Positions 48,283 through 60,200 of a stretch of 64,000 bases of DNA are shown here, one piece after another. Source of the stretch: Ramazzottius varieornatus (Eukaryota; Tardigrada; Eutardigrada; Parachela; Ramazzottiidae); contig BDGG01000007.1 of the NCBI GenBank assembly GCA_001949185.1, forward strand, positions 280,201-344,200, written 5' to 3'. Both the position numbers and the translations under genes were made by a program. The notes beneath the pieces were generated by a model, which was given only the letters and a program-made list of their open reading frames with translations, made no database searches and was not told the DNA's origin. Position 1 is the stretch's first letter. Each line of letters opens with the position of its first letter.

Positions 48283-50916
48283 TCCCCTCACTTAGGGGGG
48301 AGGGGTGGCGAAATTCTCCCCCGGGGGGTCAGATTTCACCAAGAACGCAGCTTTCGCAAATTATTTGCCTCATCCCATGGTTTATCCCACTGCCAGAGGG
48401 TCATTGTGTCCACCTGCGCCTCTCTGTACATAGCGCCGTACATCAAATCACCCCTCACCGAATTCTCCGAAACTAGAGACCGCTTGGCACTCCGGCTTGT
48501 GGCACCAATGATTAGTATAGAAGAACGGCAAGAAGTACAAAGGATTCCGAAGAACTTTACTGTTCGCGGAAAGCGAATAAATACTTGTCCGTCGAAAAGT
48601 AACGACACCCACCGAAATATCCAGGTGCAGTGTTAGACGGGTCACGGATGATTTATTCAACTGTCCTGTACGGCCTGCCAGAACCCGCAAAACGCTGGTG
48701 AAATTTTGGCAGCCGTTCTGTGCTGCAAAGACGTGACTCTATCGAGACTTTAAACACATGGAAATCTGGTTAGAATCAGATCCAGGACCGAATGGGCGGA
48801 TTGTGCTCGTCTGCTGGTCATACCATGGCCAGAATCAAGGCTTTGAACTCAACCATAGCCTTTCGTAAACCTGATATTATTGCCGAGTTTGCCATTCACC
48901 GAAACACCGATATATGGAAAATATATCGATATCGCGCGATACAATATAGCCGAATATTTCATCGGGTTATTCCATATGAGCTTCATATTGATGTCTTCAA
49001 TACGATATTTGCCGCACATTTTATCGCGAAGATTTGATATATTTCGATTCGATATCGGTATACGGTGTACGACAAAATTGACCGTTAAAAATGGGCGTAA
49101 CACTCCAGCTGTAGCTTACTTACCCCTCAGCCAATTAGAATTAGGGTTTGCTGTATGCGCAAATTGCTCCTCAGTCATGTCTGTGAAGCCGCGTACAGTC
49201 TTGCGTGTCGGCAAAGGCGCTCGGTAGTCCGAAAAATGAATCAAGTCGTGGAAGCTTTCGTTTTCGACCCCATTCAGGGTCATGGATGGTGACCGCAGAA
49301 CATAAAGAGCAACTGTCTGGAGTCTACTTTCGTGCGTGCAAAAATTGATCAGAAATCAGATTTTGCAAATCGCAGTGGCCGAATCAGTCGATCAATCAAT
49401 TTACCGTGGATGGTTTTTATCGTACGGCTTTCTTGAATGAGCCATCTCTTCGAGCGTTACTTGTTTGAAGGAACGCCCGAAACGGAATCCTTCTCTATTT
49501 CAACTTTCTGCTTTACCAACAGTTCGAGGTATCCCTTGTAGGCTGCTGAATGCTTCTGTAGATGAGCTCTGTTATTTCCTGCAGAGCAGCCGGTAAGTTG
49601 TTTCGAGCAGCCTACAACCCTGCCCATCGAATGATCGCTTTCCTTGTTATATTTGAAGAAATTTCAAACTGGCGAGTCCTTCTTTCTGGAAATTTGGAAC
49701 TCCAACGTTTGGACTTTCAACAGAAATGCTCGGCTCACTGGTAGCGGATGGTGACGGTGGAGGAACGCAGTTCGCGGAGGATGTGGTCAAGTCCACGATG
49801 GATTCTATGGGAGACGTGCTCATGGAAGGCTTCTTACCCATCTTCTGCGTGTCGGCCTTACGCTTTCCCTTGTTCTGATTCTTGACCATGATTGAGATGT
49901 CAGTATGAAAACTTGGAACAACACAGATTAGCGGTGGATTGTGAACGTGTCACAAAGTCACTCAAAACTCGTCGGCCTCACTTCCGGCGATGCATTACGA
50001 ATTCGTCGGCTCATCAAATCGACGATCAATGATACGCAATCGTAAGAGGCAGACTGCGAAAATAAGCCCCGATGTGCCAACCTCTGAACGCCCTATAGTC
50101 CGGGGGCAAAATGACGATGCGGGCTTGACGCTGACAGCTGTAGATTCAACCGGCGCACTTGAGCTTTCTATTTTGCGGTACTAATGCGCAATTCAAATCG
50201 ACCGTAGTGTCTTATTCCAATACTGCTTATTTGAATTAAGTGAAAATGATCGTTCGTCATTTGAATTTGAATTACGATTAATATCGAAATAAGTTGGCAA
50301 GAGGTTCTCAATTTGAATTGTTGTATCGGAATTCCAAAAAGGCCAAAATCAGCCATTTTCAATTATGTATATAGTAATCGGAACAACAGTGCTTTAGCCA
50401 TAGGGCTCCATCCAACACCCATGTTAACGGTTTATTTTGTCGTACACTTGTACCGTATCGTTGCCAGCACTAGCCATAGAATCTTCAGACCTACATATGT
50501 CTGTAAGAAGTGACAGCGTTAGGTGGCCACTTAACTGCTTAGCGCTGTTGAGCGTGCTGCGGTCTTGTGATTTCGAGAAAGTAATTAAATCAACGGCTGG
50601 CACACGGGGCCACTTTCCCAGCTGTCACTGCTTACGGCTAGGGCCTGGTCTGAAGATTCTGTTGCGCCGCCACCCAGAGTATTCTGCCAGCTACGCGCCG
50701 CATCGCCCAGTGGCGCGGGCGCCGTAGCTTGCAGCATGAAGTTTTTGACTGATTGCCTGTTTTGTTGGGTGTTTCTCTCTCGAAATTCACCGAATAAGCT
50801 GAGGTCGGTCATGTAACGTGTGTTTTCGTGTGCGGTGAGCCAGAGACGGAATTCCATTTTGATTTTCAGCATCCTAAGATTCAAGCAATCCTTCAAAAAC
50901 GCTCTATGTACACATC
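48283..50916. other. 2.6 kb of AT-rich, repeat-derived sequence
   Basis: Includes a cluster of ATCGAT/CGATAT words (48900-49080). A Ser/Pro-rich minus ORF lies at 49889-49647 (80 codons, basic start MVKNQNKGKRKADTQK); it may be a first exon but I find no continuation. Elsewhere nothing recognised. Confidence 0.35.
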
Positions 50917-51151
50917 GAAGGCTCGGCGAAGCTAAAATAAGCCGTTTTCGCCGTGGCTAAAGCAGCTAAAACACTTTTAGCCACGGCTAAAAAGTATTGT
51001 GCGTTCGATTGATTTATTGATGCTGAGTCGGCTTAAATAGTTTTGGCATTCGAACGCACAATACATGCCAGCCGTGGCTAAAAGTACTTTAGCTGCTTCA
51101 GCCGCGGCTAAGAACAGATAAAACGGCTTATTTTAGCTTCGCCGAGCCTTC
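50917..51151. mobile_element. 235-bp palindromic element (foldback MITE)
   Basis: Arms of ~92 and ~102 nt are inverted copies: both ends read GAAGGCTCGGCGAAGCTAAA then ATAAGCCGTTTT, and both contain CACTTTTAGCCACGGCT-type and TATTGTGCGTTCGA segments, around a ~41-nt loop. Within each arm GTGGCTAAAGCAGCTAAA and TTTAGCCACGG are themselves inverted, so the arm has internal hairpins. No coding capacity. Target duplication not evident. Confidence 0.85.
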
Positions 51152-51289
51152 TATAGTTTTAATGACTATGGTAAAATTTTCACCGACATTTTTTGGCGAT
51201 GTCTCATCTTCCTTGGTCGAAAAGGCTTGATGGTTTGCTGTATCCTAAGATTAGTGCTGGGATAAAACGATGAAATACGTTCTGGTATT

Positions 51290-51880
51290 TTCTGATAAGT
51301 ATCTTTCAATATTTATATTTCGTTTTACATATCAACCACGTATCGATATTTCGATATGACACGTTTCTGATATTTTATTGTTGATATATCGAATTTGATT
51401 GCAGTGATATATCGATATATCGAGCCAGTGCCATGTTGAAAACTATCGAAATCAAGAAAGTGTCAAAGAGAAACCAAACGGCTGTCGTTCACTACGTTCG
51501 AGTCAGAACAAAAGTCAGATGTCTTCGTGTACGCGAGTGTGTTCGTTGCTTAATCTATCCACGTCTGTCGTTACGCACCCAGGTACGCTGACTGTTCACT
51601 TCTCCGAAGTCAGCTTGGAGACATGTGCGCGATACATTACGGGCGAGGCTGCGCGGTACCGAACCGGAGTATTGACTTCCGAAGTTCCGATTCTCAAGTG
51701 CGGGTTTGCAATTTATCGATATATCAGATATATATCGATATACCGCGATATGATATTTTCATTTATTATATTCCGCTCAGCGATATTCCGTCCATATCGA
51801 TATTTCGATATGATGTTTTTGTAATATCGAATCACTGTGATGTGACATATTTCGATAAGATACGATATATTATATCTATC
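51290..51880. repeat. ATCGAT/TATCGATA-rich block
   Basis: Dense repeats of CGATAT, ATATCGAT and TATCGATATA, for example at 51400-51425 and 51712-51750. Similar words cluster at 48900-49080. Low complexity, likely a repeat-derived array. Confidence 0.6.
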
Positions 51881-52280
51881 CCAGTACTACCTAAGATATC
51901 TCAATTCAGAGAAAAATTTGCCGTTTTAAAAAGAAATTTTCGTTGCCGTATGCCGTCCGTGCGGCATACGGAACTGCGTTTGCAGCATGTCACCGCAAGA
52001 AAAAATCAAGGAAAGAACCGCGTACCTTGACATGCGGCAAGTTTCTGTTTCTTAATCCCACGCGGTTTCATACTCTACCGCCACCCATGGCTCAGGGGCA
52101 TAGGGTACATTGGTGAACTGTGCCCTGGGCAGAAAGTTTTCGTCCCCGGGCGGTCCGGGGTTATCCGGGGACTGAACGAAGCCGCCCTGAAACTTCAATT
52201 TGGAAGATGGATTTGTTTTGGAATATTTACATCGTTCGCGATTTCTTCGATCTTCCTTTCTCCTCTTCGAAAATGTGATC

Positions 52281-54596
52281 ATGGGAACTGCGGAACATTT
52301 TCCGGCAGGACATTGTACATTGGACCAGGCTTCGACCATCACTCCAGGTAAGCCAGCCCTTGCTACCGTGTATTCTTCCCTTACCAGATGGCATTTTCTA
52401 TGTAGCTCCAAGTAGCCTCTTCGACGGCACATCTCGACTCTCTCCCTCCCTGCGCCATGTCCTCTCCGACCAGGACATCCTGGCTTACCTCATCGACTTC
52501 ATGCAAGACCGAGGCATGCTTCACCTCTTGCGGTTCTGGATGGACTGCGAACAGTTCTATCGGATCTGCACAGCGCCCAAGAAGAACGACGAGGCAACCA
52601 ACGTGGCGTTTCCGCTGCCGTCAGCTGACGGCGATGGACCGTGTCATTCCGTCCCATTCCTGCCCGATATCATTCCCACCCATGGTCGAAACCATTCCGA
52701 GATCCGCCCCTCCAGTCTTGATGGCGTCAATCAAAACGAAACCACGGCGGAATTTACTGTGCGCTTCCAAAAAGGTACGATCAGTTTTTTCTTCGATAAT
52801 GGCGTTGTTCAACTTCTGTTTTTCTTCTGTAGATATGCAGGATAATGCTATCAGGATATACTCGCAATACATTTCTCCTGAAGCGCCAGAGTTTATCGGA
52901 GTGAACGAAGACATGCGGAGGCAAATTATGGATAACATGTGCGAGACTGACAGTCAAGTTGGCGTCGATTGCTTCCGCGCTGTTCAAGACAAAATTTACG
53001 AGATGCTCAACGACAAGTACGAAGCCTCTCCAGCGATCCAAGGAGAGTTTTTTAGCTCGGTAAAAGTTACTCACGAGTTTGTGTGGTTACAGAATTTTTC
53101 CGGATTTTCTGCAGAGTTATCACTTCCTCCGATACAAATCCGGCTTCGTCTTGAGCGATCGCATCTCAATTGCAGACATTCTAAACTGCAATCAGACCCT
53201 CGAATGCTTCGTGGAGTTCCTGGAGAACGTTGCAGGATTGGACTTGGTCCAGTTCATCCTCAGCGCGGCGCAGTTCGAGTCGCAGTGGAGAAGCGCGGAA
53301 ACGTTGGGTCATTATAACGCTGAATGGGCGCAGAAAGACGCCATCGTCGTCTACGAAAAGCAAGTCTTGTGTCGAAAGCTCCACCTTTATTTTGTTAACA
53401 TATATCTTGCAGATACATCTCGCTACAGGCGGAAAGACCCATTAATTTTTCCGACAGAACTCGAATCGCTGTGGAAGAAAGAATTTGTGCGGAAGACGGA
53501 ACGAAGAAGGACTGTTTCCGCGAAGCCGTGCATTTAATTTACTCACATGTCTCTCAGGTTAACCATGACCCATTCGATGCGATTAACTTTACGATATCAC
53601 TCAAATATTGCGAAAATTCGAAATGGTTTTTCTTTCAGGTGTATTTGCCCCGGTTCTTTAAAAGCGAGTCCTTCATGAAATATCTACTCGACTTGGATAA
53701 AGCTCTGAAGAAAGCTGTGGTTGTAGCTGGCATCATCCCGTCGTCTCGCTCCTCCGGGCGCAAAGGCAGGCAAAGTGATCAGCCCCAAATCCAATTATTA
53801 CTGTAATGAAACCCCAGCGAACTATCTACTGTAGGTTCGTTCCGGAATTTTCGTGGTAGAACAGGTCGCCGAAGTCTGAGTGCTACTCGCGTGCCTCATT
53901 CGTCCGTCTCGAACCCATCCACTCCATCCTTTAATCCAGAGCCTCTCAGCTACGCTGCTTCGCATACCGGAAGTGTACCGTCGAGCGTGAATGGAGCTCG
54001 GTCCTTGCAGCGAACTCGGGCGCAGAGTACGACCGAGAACTTCGACTGCGATAGCCGAAGTTCTCATTCCGTTGACATGTCTGGAGCCATCTGCCGATTA
54101 AAGTAAGGAACCCATTTTGAAACATCCTTGCCATCGATGAACTATGCCAGTGTGAATACTCCGTTGAGAATTTGGTTATTTAGTCGCTTTACTGTCCGCT
54201 CTGAAGTCGGACATGCCGACACACAAAATGCAAAAGCACACTTCTCCAAGTGGCGCACGTTACCGTTGGGGCTGGCTGGAAGCATGCGCCATGAAACGCA
54301 ATAATCATGTTAAGTTTTCTTGCCAGCCCCCCAGTTGATTGTATTGAATTGATTGTTGATTGGGTGACTCGTAATATTCCAGGAAGATGACGATGGGCGA
54401 AGTGGACGCTCTCGGACGTTTCGTTTCCTTCTCTGAGCCCGAACCGCTACCAGTCCAGTCCGAGGGTTTCTTCAAACGTACCGTTCGGAAAATGAATGGC
54501 AGTGCCGAGGCCAAGAGGAAGAGCGAACAAGCAGCGCTGGACGCTCAACGAATAATCGAAGACATTCTTTCACAAACAAATTCCATTAATTCGTGA
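52281..54596 (+). CDS. AKAP10: AKAP10-like dual RGS-domain A-kinase anchor
   Basis: Eight exons (52281-52347, 52388-52774, 52833-53059, 53115-53359, 53413-53557, 53639-53774, 53835-54102, 54383-54596) give 562 codons; human AKAP10 is 662. The first RGS domain is split by a polar insert (LSDQDILAYLIDFMQDRGML ... DNAIRIYSQYISPEAPEF); the second is compact (SYHFLRYKSGFVLSDRISIA, VYEKYISLQAERPINFSD, VYLPRFFKSESFMKYL). A Ser-rich linker and the conserved block KMTMGEVDALGRF / SEPEPLPVQ follow. The C-terminal helix AALDAQRIIEDILSQ is placed and patterned like the PKA regulatory-subunit-binding helix. The intron after 53359 uses a GC donor. The junction after 53774 (A|GTGATC) is the least certain. 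More N-terminal exons are possible. Confidence 0.9.
53360..53412 (+). other. GC-AG intron in AKAP10
   Basis: 53-nt intron with GCAAGT donor and cttgcag acceptor. The conserved junction VYEK|YISLQA is restored only with this donor. It is the second GC-AG intron in the window. Confidence 0.8.
54207..54332. repeat. palindromic MITE, AKAP10 last intron
   Basis: Left AGTCGGACATGCCGACACAC, core CAAGTGGCGCACG / GCATGCGCCAT around ttaccgttggggctggctgga, right TTTTCTTGCCAGCCCCCC. It is the only family member found to the right of 31 kb. Confidence 0.75.
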
Positions 54597-54779
54597 TCAT
54601 TCGTTCCCGGTCTCAATTTTTTGTATTTTATCGTGACTTCTGTGCGATCGTTGACTTTAGCGTTTCGTAGAAGTTCTAAGAAACAGTTGTTATGGGTTGA
54701 TTTCTTACCGGTGTGGAATTAAGCATGTATGGAGTAAAACGATAAAACTGGACAAAAAACGGTATAGATTAGCTTAAAT

Positions 54780-54785
54780 AATAAA
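54780..54785 (+). promoter_or_regulatory. polyadenylation signal AATAAA for AKAP10
   Basis: AATAAA 184 nt after the AKAP10 stop; another at 54832. The convergent RNF5/185 stop is only 268 nt from the AKAP10 stop, so 3' UTRs may overlap. Confidence 0.5.
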
Positions 54786-54864
54786 AACGCGTGTTCAGAC
54801 ATTCGTGAGAAGCTTCAGTGAGCAGTGCTTGAATAAACAGGGTATGAAGTACGTACAGAATCAA

Positions 54865-56258
54865 CTACAAATCGATGAAGATCAAGGCAAAGATAAGTAT
54901 GATGGCGACCCACAGGAAGATCTTGCTGACGAGTCCTTGTTGGGCATGGCCTGTAAGAGCTTCAAAATGATTCATGAAATTTATGGATACCCCAGAAAGG
55001 CCGGTATGACTCACAGACCTGGCGCTGCTTCCAGAAGTCCGAAGGTTTGAGCGAAGAACGTGAAAGGGAAGGCACCGAACCCGACCGTCATGTGAAAACC
55101 GTTGTTTCCTCCTCCGAATCCAAAGGGCTGAAATTAAAAACCAGTAAGACGTTTCGGGACAGTTCGCAACAATTCCTAGTGGAAACTGTACCGTAAAGTC
55201 AGGGTTGTGGTTGAAGTTGGCGTGTCTTGTTTGTTCGGTTCGCTGCGCTTGTGGACGAGGAGGGACAGCTTTGTTCCTACGAGGAAAACAATATGGATAC
55301 AGGTGCTTGTCGTACAGCGAGTGCCACCCGCGCGATACAGTCCAAACTGAGCCAATCACTTGCTGGTGCAAGCAGCAGTCGTCGCGCACCAGCATACAGA
55401 TGCGAAAACCGAGTCGGAAAGACCATCTCTGAATCTGTACAAGGATCCGCGCGGTTCCTGTACGTCTTTCAGAGAGCTACTACTAGGTTCCGACGGCGTC
55501 CAATGACTTACCGCGGATCTTCTCCCTTGGAATGTCTTCCGAACAGCGGGATGGCCTTCTCACGACTTATGGCAGCTTTGCAAACTGGACACGTCTGATG
55601 TCCTTCCGGGCGCATTTCCAACCATCCATGAAGACAAGGCCAACTACAGTTGAGAGATATAGTACATGCAGTCCTACCTGTGAGATGTGACAATCGCTTC
55701 TTCTGCAACCGAACAGCGTTTCCGCACGAGACTGCAGGCCATGCACGGCCCAGAACGATCAGCTGATCGACGTCTGGTTATGGCTTTACTTGATCTAGTA
55801 ATCAAGCGCGTGCGTAATCAGCTGATCGGTCTCATGTGAACAACATGGCGAGCAACTCCGTGCATATATGAACCATTCGGAACTGATTTCGGGCGTTTGA
55901 ACTATCACATCTCACAGGTAGGACTGTAAATCTTTCCGCTGCCCATATGATCACAGTTATCTTCGCCAGCAACGGAGCAAGCTATGCGAATCAGAATTCC
56001 ACTCAGAATCAGAACGAGGAATATTTCTCCCACTTACCAGAAAAGATGTCCACACAGGCTGACGACGGGATCATTGGGAGAATCCAGGCAAATATTACAC
56101 TCAAACAAGTTCTCCTTCGGTTTCTCTCCATCCTTCTCGCCCTTTCCAGTTTCTGCTTGTCCGAAGGCACTGGAGGATGTGGAAGGCGCGTGGACATCTG
56201 GGTCGTCTTGGTCCATGTTGACATCGTCCATCCTCGACGTGCTCGGCGTGTCGTCCAT
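54865..56258 (-). CDS. RNF5/RNF185-type ER membrane RING E3 ligase
   Basis: Five minus-strand exons (56258-56038, 55643-55512, 55276-55192, 55127-55019, 54950-54865) give 210 codons; human RNF185 is 192 and RNF5 180. The acidic N-terminus is followed by a C3HC4 RING ([20 protein letters not shown], then [14 protein letters not shown], then [20 protein letters not shown]). Next come the family's PPRPQAQR linker, a glycine/phenylalanine-rich stretch with a hydrophobic segment ([16 protein letters not shown]), and a C-terminal membrane anchor ([18 protein letters not shown]). These ligases sit in the ER membrane and act in ER-associated degradation. The start is the first ATG that gives the acidic leader; three other in-frame Mets follow. 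RNF5 versus RNF185 is not separable here. Confidence 0.92.
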
Positions 56259-57109
56259 CACTCGCGAACTCTTCGGGCTGTGCGCCACTCACTCTGCTCC
56301 GCAGTTGAAAGTAAACAAAGGTTTAGTCGTAAACGAGATACCAGGATAATCCTGGCAGGATTGAGGAACACTCCTCGAGAAGATACTCATCCGAAAAATA
56401 ACTTTTCCACTGACGTGTTTCTCTCATGTCTAGAGACTGGAAAAAGTTTTTACATCGGTAAAATTTGTAAAACGCGTACGCTTGTTTTCTCTGATCCGTA
56501 CGATATCGTACGAGTGCAAGTGGCCGCTGTGCAGGAGCCAGAGAAACTAGAGGGGGTCTCTGTCTCTCTGCAAGAGCCACGCAGCTGGTACGACTTGATG
56601 CGTCCCACGTGTCATTGCGGTGATTTGCACGATAACCACGTGGCTCGTACACATATGGAATAGACTCAAGTCCTGCTGTTGCTCGCTCATGCTTCGTAAC
56701 GTGAGTCGTAGTTCGACTCCTGCAGCGTGCGAAAACGTCACTTGGGCCGATTGACAATCAAGTCGTGTTAAAACATTTTCCAGACTCTATTTATGTCCGA
56801 GCTTAGGTCTATCATTTCGGTTGCCTTGATTGGTTACGACTTTCAGCTTGAATGACCGACCGCAAGACTACATCAGAAATTTTCCGTGACGTCACCGTTA
56901 CGTCATTAGCCACCGATCTGGTAATTCTTTTTGGCGAACTGACTCAATCTCGTCCCTCAAAGCAATGTATCTACACAACCTTTCAAGAAAGCATGAAGTA
57001 TCTATCCGGACATATAACTAGTTAGTATCACATCACGCACACATTTTCGCAAAGAAAAAAATTAAATGGGGCAGTCACCCATCGAACCCAAATGCAGCTC
57101 AAAAATCCT
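56259..57109. other. intergenic RNF5/185 5' and NDUFA8 3'
   Basis: 851 bp. A 144-codon minus ORF (56757-56323) shows no domain and is probably chance. No repeat recognised. Confidence 0.4.
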
Positions 57110-57761
57110 TCAAGGGTAGAAGAATGCCCGCGAACCGTATGCTGCGTCCGGTTTCGGGTAGTCTTCAGGCAGCGACGGCGTGGGTTCGTACTCCCGAATA
57201 GGTTGCCAGTTGGGTTTTGGCCGAGTAGAATCGTGGATGCGCACTTGGGCGAAGTGCCCGATGACGGGAGGATCTTGACCAAGATGCTCTTTCACGCAGT
57301 GATCAAAATACGCTTGAGATCTCCGGCAACTACAAAGCACAAAAAGTGTCCAAGCGGCTCTTTGGAGTCCGAGAAACGGTACTTACTATTTAGGATTCAT
57401 TTCTGGTGTCTGATTTTCCACACAGTGCCAGTGTCGCTCGAACTGGCGATAGCAATGCTTCTTGATTTTGCGAAAGAAATCCAGGCTGCATTCCGTCACC
57501 TGCTTGCCTTCCTTCAGGCACCGTCTTGGGTCCTTTTCTTCAGCGCGACATAACATAAACTCCTATGAAACAAGGACGCATACGGCTTACCGAACGTGTT
57601 TCGGAGTGAAAAAGAAGAAGAGGGCTTAATACCTTGTTGATATCATCGCAGTACTTTCCAACTTGTGTGGCCGCAGCCTTCAACGCAGGGCTTGATAGCT
57701 TGATCTCCTCCACGGCCAACTCATCGTAGGTAGGAAGCAGTACATCCTTGGTGATCACCAT
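57110..57761 (-). CDS. NDUFA8: NDUFA8, accessory subunit of mitochondrial complex I
   Basis: Three minus-strand exons (57761-57633, 57562-57387, 57329-57110) give 174 codons; human NDUFA8 is 172. It opens [20 protein letters not shown], then [20 protein letters not shown]. The twin CHCH cysteine motifs follow ([48 protein letters not shown]), and the protein ends near YGSRAFFYP. The disulphide-bonded CHCH fold is imported into the intermembrane space, where the subunit supports complex I. All introns are GT-AG and short (57-70 nt). No lesion. Confidence 0.95.
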
Positions 57762-58363
57762 GATTGGCGCAGCAAGCAGAATGTAAAAATCCCGCTTTTC
57801 AGATCAGATGGAAGGAAGCTTGCGCAGCCAGTTTGAGCCAGAAGAACCGAAAAACGGAAAAGGGGGAGAAATTCGAGCAGCTGATCGTGAAACCCTGGGG
57901 TCTCCACTTCAGACGCAAGGGTAAGCCGGGCGACCTTTGCTGCTCGCCCCCAGGCGTATTCAAGAGAATTTTGAGCCAGTGGCGCGGACCTGTTGCGGCT
58001 ACGCCCAATGGCTCGTCCACTTCGTTTACGTTTTCCATAACTTTCGCATGGTCCGTTTTCCAGATATCGATTTCTGAAGTCCGTCCAGGCGATTTGATGT
58101 GACGCAGTGATAGTCTGGTACCTTGTCGTCTTCTGTTTCTAGATTTGGACGCCTTCAGGAAGAAAGATGGCTAAAGTCGATGCAGTGAAAGCCAAGGTCC
58201 TTGTCAGTATCAACGGGCGATTTCTCGAGACTACCCACCTGGTCGACTGTACGATCAGTGATATCGAAGCTTTCAAGTAGTATACCTTGGCGAAGCCTTT
58301 TGTGAAGCCATCCAAAGGAAGCATTCGCGGTCTTGTGGAAGGAGTTTGGCGGATGCTGCTTTA
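57762..58363. other. region between NDUFA8 and BTB pseudogene
   Basis: A plus ORF 57764-58102 (112 codons) has no domain. Farther on, a frame from 58167 (MAKVDAVKAKVLVSINGRF...) is coding-like and runs in phase into the next exon through TAG at 58278. It could be the first exon of the BTB locus. Confidence 0.35.
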
Positions 58364-59133
58364 GTATGGGGACGGAAACATTTGCGTTCGCTTTATCCGT
58401 TTCTACAAGACTCCCGTCATCGATCTGGAAGCTCTGCCGGAAGTGATCATTGACGGCCCACCTCGCGCTCTTCATCTAGAAATTCGGTAGGGTATTCCAT
58501 GGCTGCAGCTGGTTGCACGGTGTTTCAATAACGTTTAAATTTCTTTTTAGAAGGCGAAACTGACTAGACGTGCTGATGGGCCTATACGATCAGGAGGTTG
58601 TAACCTCACTTACTTGTTTGGTGGAACAAAGCGCCATTGTATCTCTACCTCTGACTCAGAGACGAGGACCTGTTTTCTTCACTGTTCGATTCTAGTCCGA
58701 GTACTCGGAGCCGGCGAAGCTCAGCAAGCTAGGGCAGGCGCAGCATGATGCAGTATTGTTGTCTTCAGATTGACGAAGTATCCAGGTCCATCGACACTTT
58801 CTGATGGCGCACGCGCCGGTCTTTCGAGCCATGTTCGAATCCGGCATGAAGGGGTGCGTTACGGGGGAATGCCGCATCACCGGAATCAGTGGCGAAGTTC
58901 TGCAGCTGATGGTGGACTACATGCTTGGTAAAGGAATTGGGTTTGTAGAAGATGTGGACATGATAAGACAACTGCTGGTCGCTGCCGACGTGTACAGTGT
59001 CGATCTGGCCAACTTCAAAGCTCGATGCGATAGTCGCCTCGTGTTTACGCTTCGCGAAAAAAGGGAAAAGTTATCTGGGGCAGTTGGCGGACCAGTTGGT
59101 CATGGTGTGCTGAAGAAGACTTTTGTAGCGTAA
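58364..59133 (+). pseudogene. BTB-domain gene (SPOP-like), disrupted
   Basis: Likely exons 58364-58487 (YGDGNICVRFIRFYKTPVID...) and 58696-59133. The second encodes a BTB domain: KLGQAQHDAVLLSSD, stop, RSIQVHRHFLMAHAPVFRAM, then GISGEVLQLMVDYMLGKG and LLVAADVYSVDLANFKARCD. The TGA at 58771-58773 sits where BTB domains of this type have Gly (SSDGRSFxVHRH pattern, GGA to TGA by one change). Upstream pieces have in-frame TAGs or doubtful donors. The first part may be a MATH-like domain, in which case this was a MATH-BTB CUL3 adaptor. Pseudogene is the simplest reading. Confidence 0.5.
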
Positions 59134-59276
59134 ATAACTCTCACCACGGCAAAAAGCCTGCAACAAAATTGCTGGCTCAGGCGGTGGGCTAATTCACACT
59201 GCACCTCGATTAATAATTTTTATCGTCCGACTAACGAGGAACTTTAAACGGACGTCAGCTTCAGCTAAACTTTGAG

Positions 59277-59959
59277 TTGATAGAGAACCTGATGGTCCCG
59301 GCGCTCTGCCTGTTGTTCAATACAAAATCCCACTTCACAAGTCTTCCAGACAAGCCACCACTGATACTTTCCTATCCGTCATACGAGTCACCCTCTCTTT
59401 CTTTAGGACCTGTAGGCTACCCGTTCGTCTCAGAGAATTACCTCGCCAGTGTCCGCCAGTTGATCCCGGTACTCCAAAGAGCCTTTGCCAAGCGTCCTCG
59501 ACTTTGATCCTGGAGGAACCTCAGGCTTCGCTGACCATCGACAGGTTTATCCACCAAGGAAGATCGGAGGACCTCGTAGACCTCTAAGTCAGCCAGTTAG
59601 GCTTTACAGAAGACCGGCAAAAGCTGGAGTTCGTACTGCACTTTACTGATCAAAATTTAACTGAAGAAGAAAAAGAGTCTCGAACAACTGACAGCTTTCA
59701 GCTTATATACTTCTCGAGATACGCCGCCTACAGGGCTGGCTTGATACCTCGAGGAAATGCCCTGTCAGTCATACACTCATCGTACTCGTACACTCGTGGA
59801 GAATTTCCAATTTTAAATCCTGTACGAAATTCTCGCTACACTTTGGAGGAATATTGCGCGAAGAAGAAAGCAAAGTGGGAAAACGCAAAAACGTGGAGGA
59901 TCGTATTGCCGATCGGATTTGTCACAAGGTGCGAAGCCCTCCTATCAGAGCTTCCATAA
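59277..59959 (+). pseudogene. unrecognised coding-like remnant
   Basis: Two protein-like plus-strand pieces. 59277-59507 ends SVRQLIPVLQRAFAKRPRL. Another frame, after a TAA near 59585, reads SQLGFTEDRQKLEFVLHFTD ... QLIYFSRYAAYRAGLIPRGN ... TWRIVLPIGFVTRCEALL to the stop at 59959. Joining them needs a frame change and crossing a stop. I do not recognise the family; a decayed mobile-element or host protein is possible. Confidence 0.3.
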
Positions 59960-60200
59960 CGTTGTGGCAGATTTACAAGCGCAAAAATAATTCCCTGCTT
60001 TTTTCTGTCGGGTAAATAGCCAGTACAAGTACCTTATCCAGGATGTACGAGTCTTGCTTCAGTTTTGTTCTACTGTAGTATTAACAGAAGAGGTGACTAA
60101 CAAATACCTACATTGAACGCCGGGTTTTGTTGTGCTTAATTCAGGCAAAAATTGGTAAATGCACTTGTCATAACTGCTGAGCGATACTGATTGGGTAGGG

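Noticed and set aside
57764..58102. 112-codon plus ORF divergent from NDUFA8
   Set aside because: No domain, signal or splice-consistent extension; begins three bases from the NDUFA8 start on the other strand and looks like chance.
37678..59133. Genetic code with TGA as sense
   Set aside because: NDUFA8 and SLCO end at TGA at the expected length, so TGA terminates in this genome.
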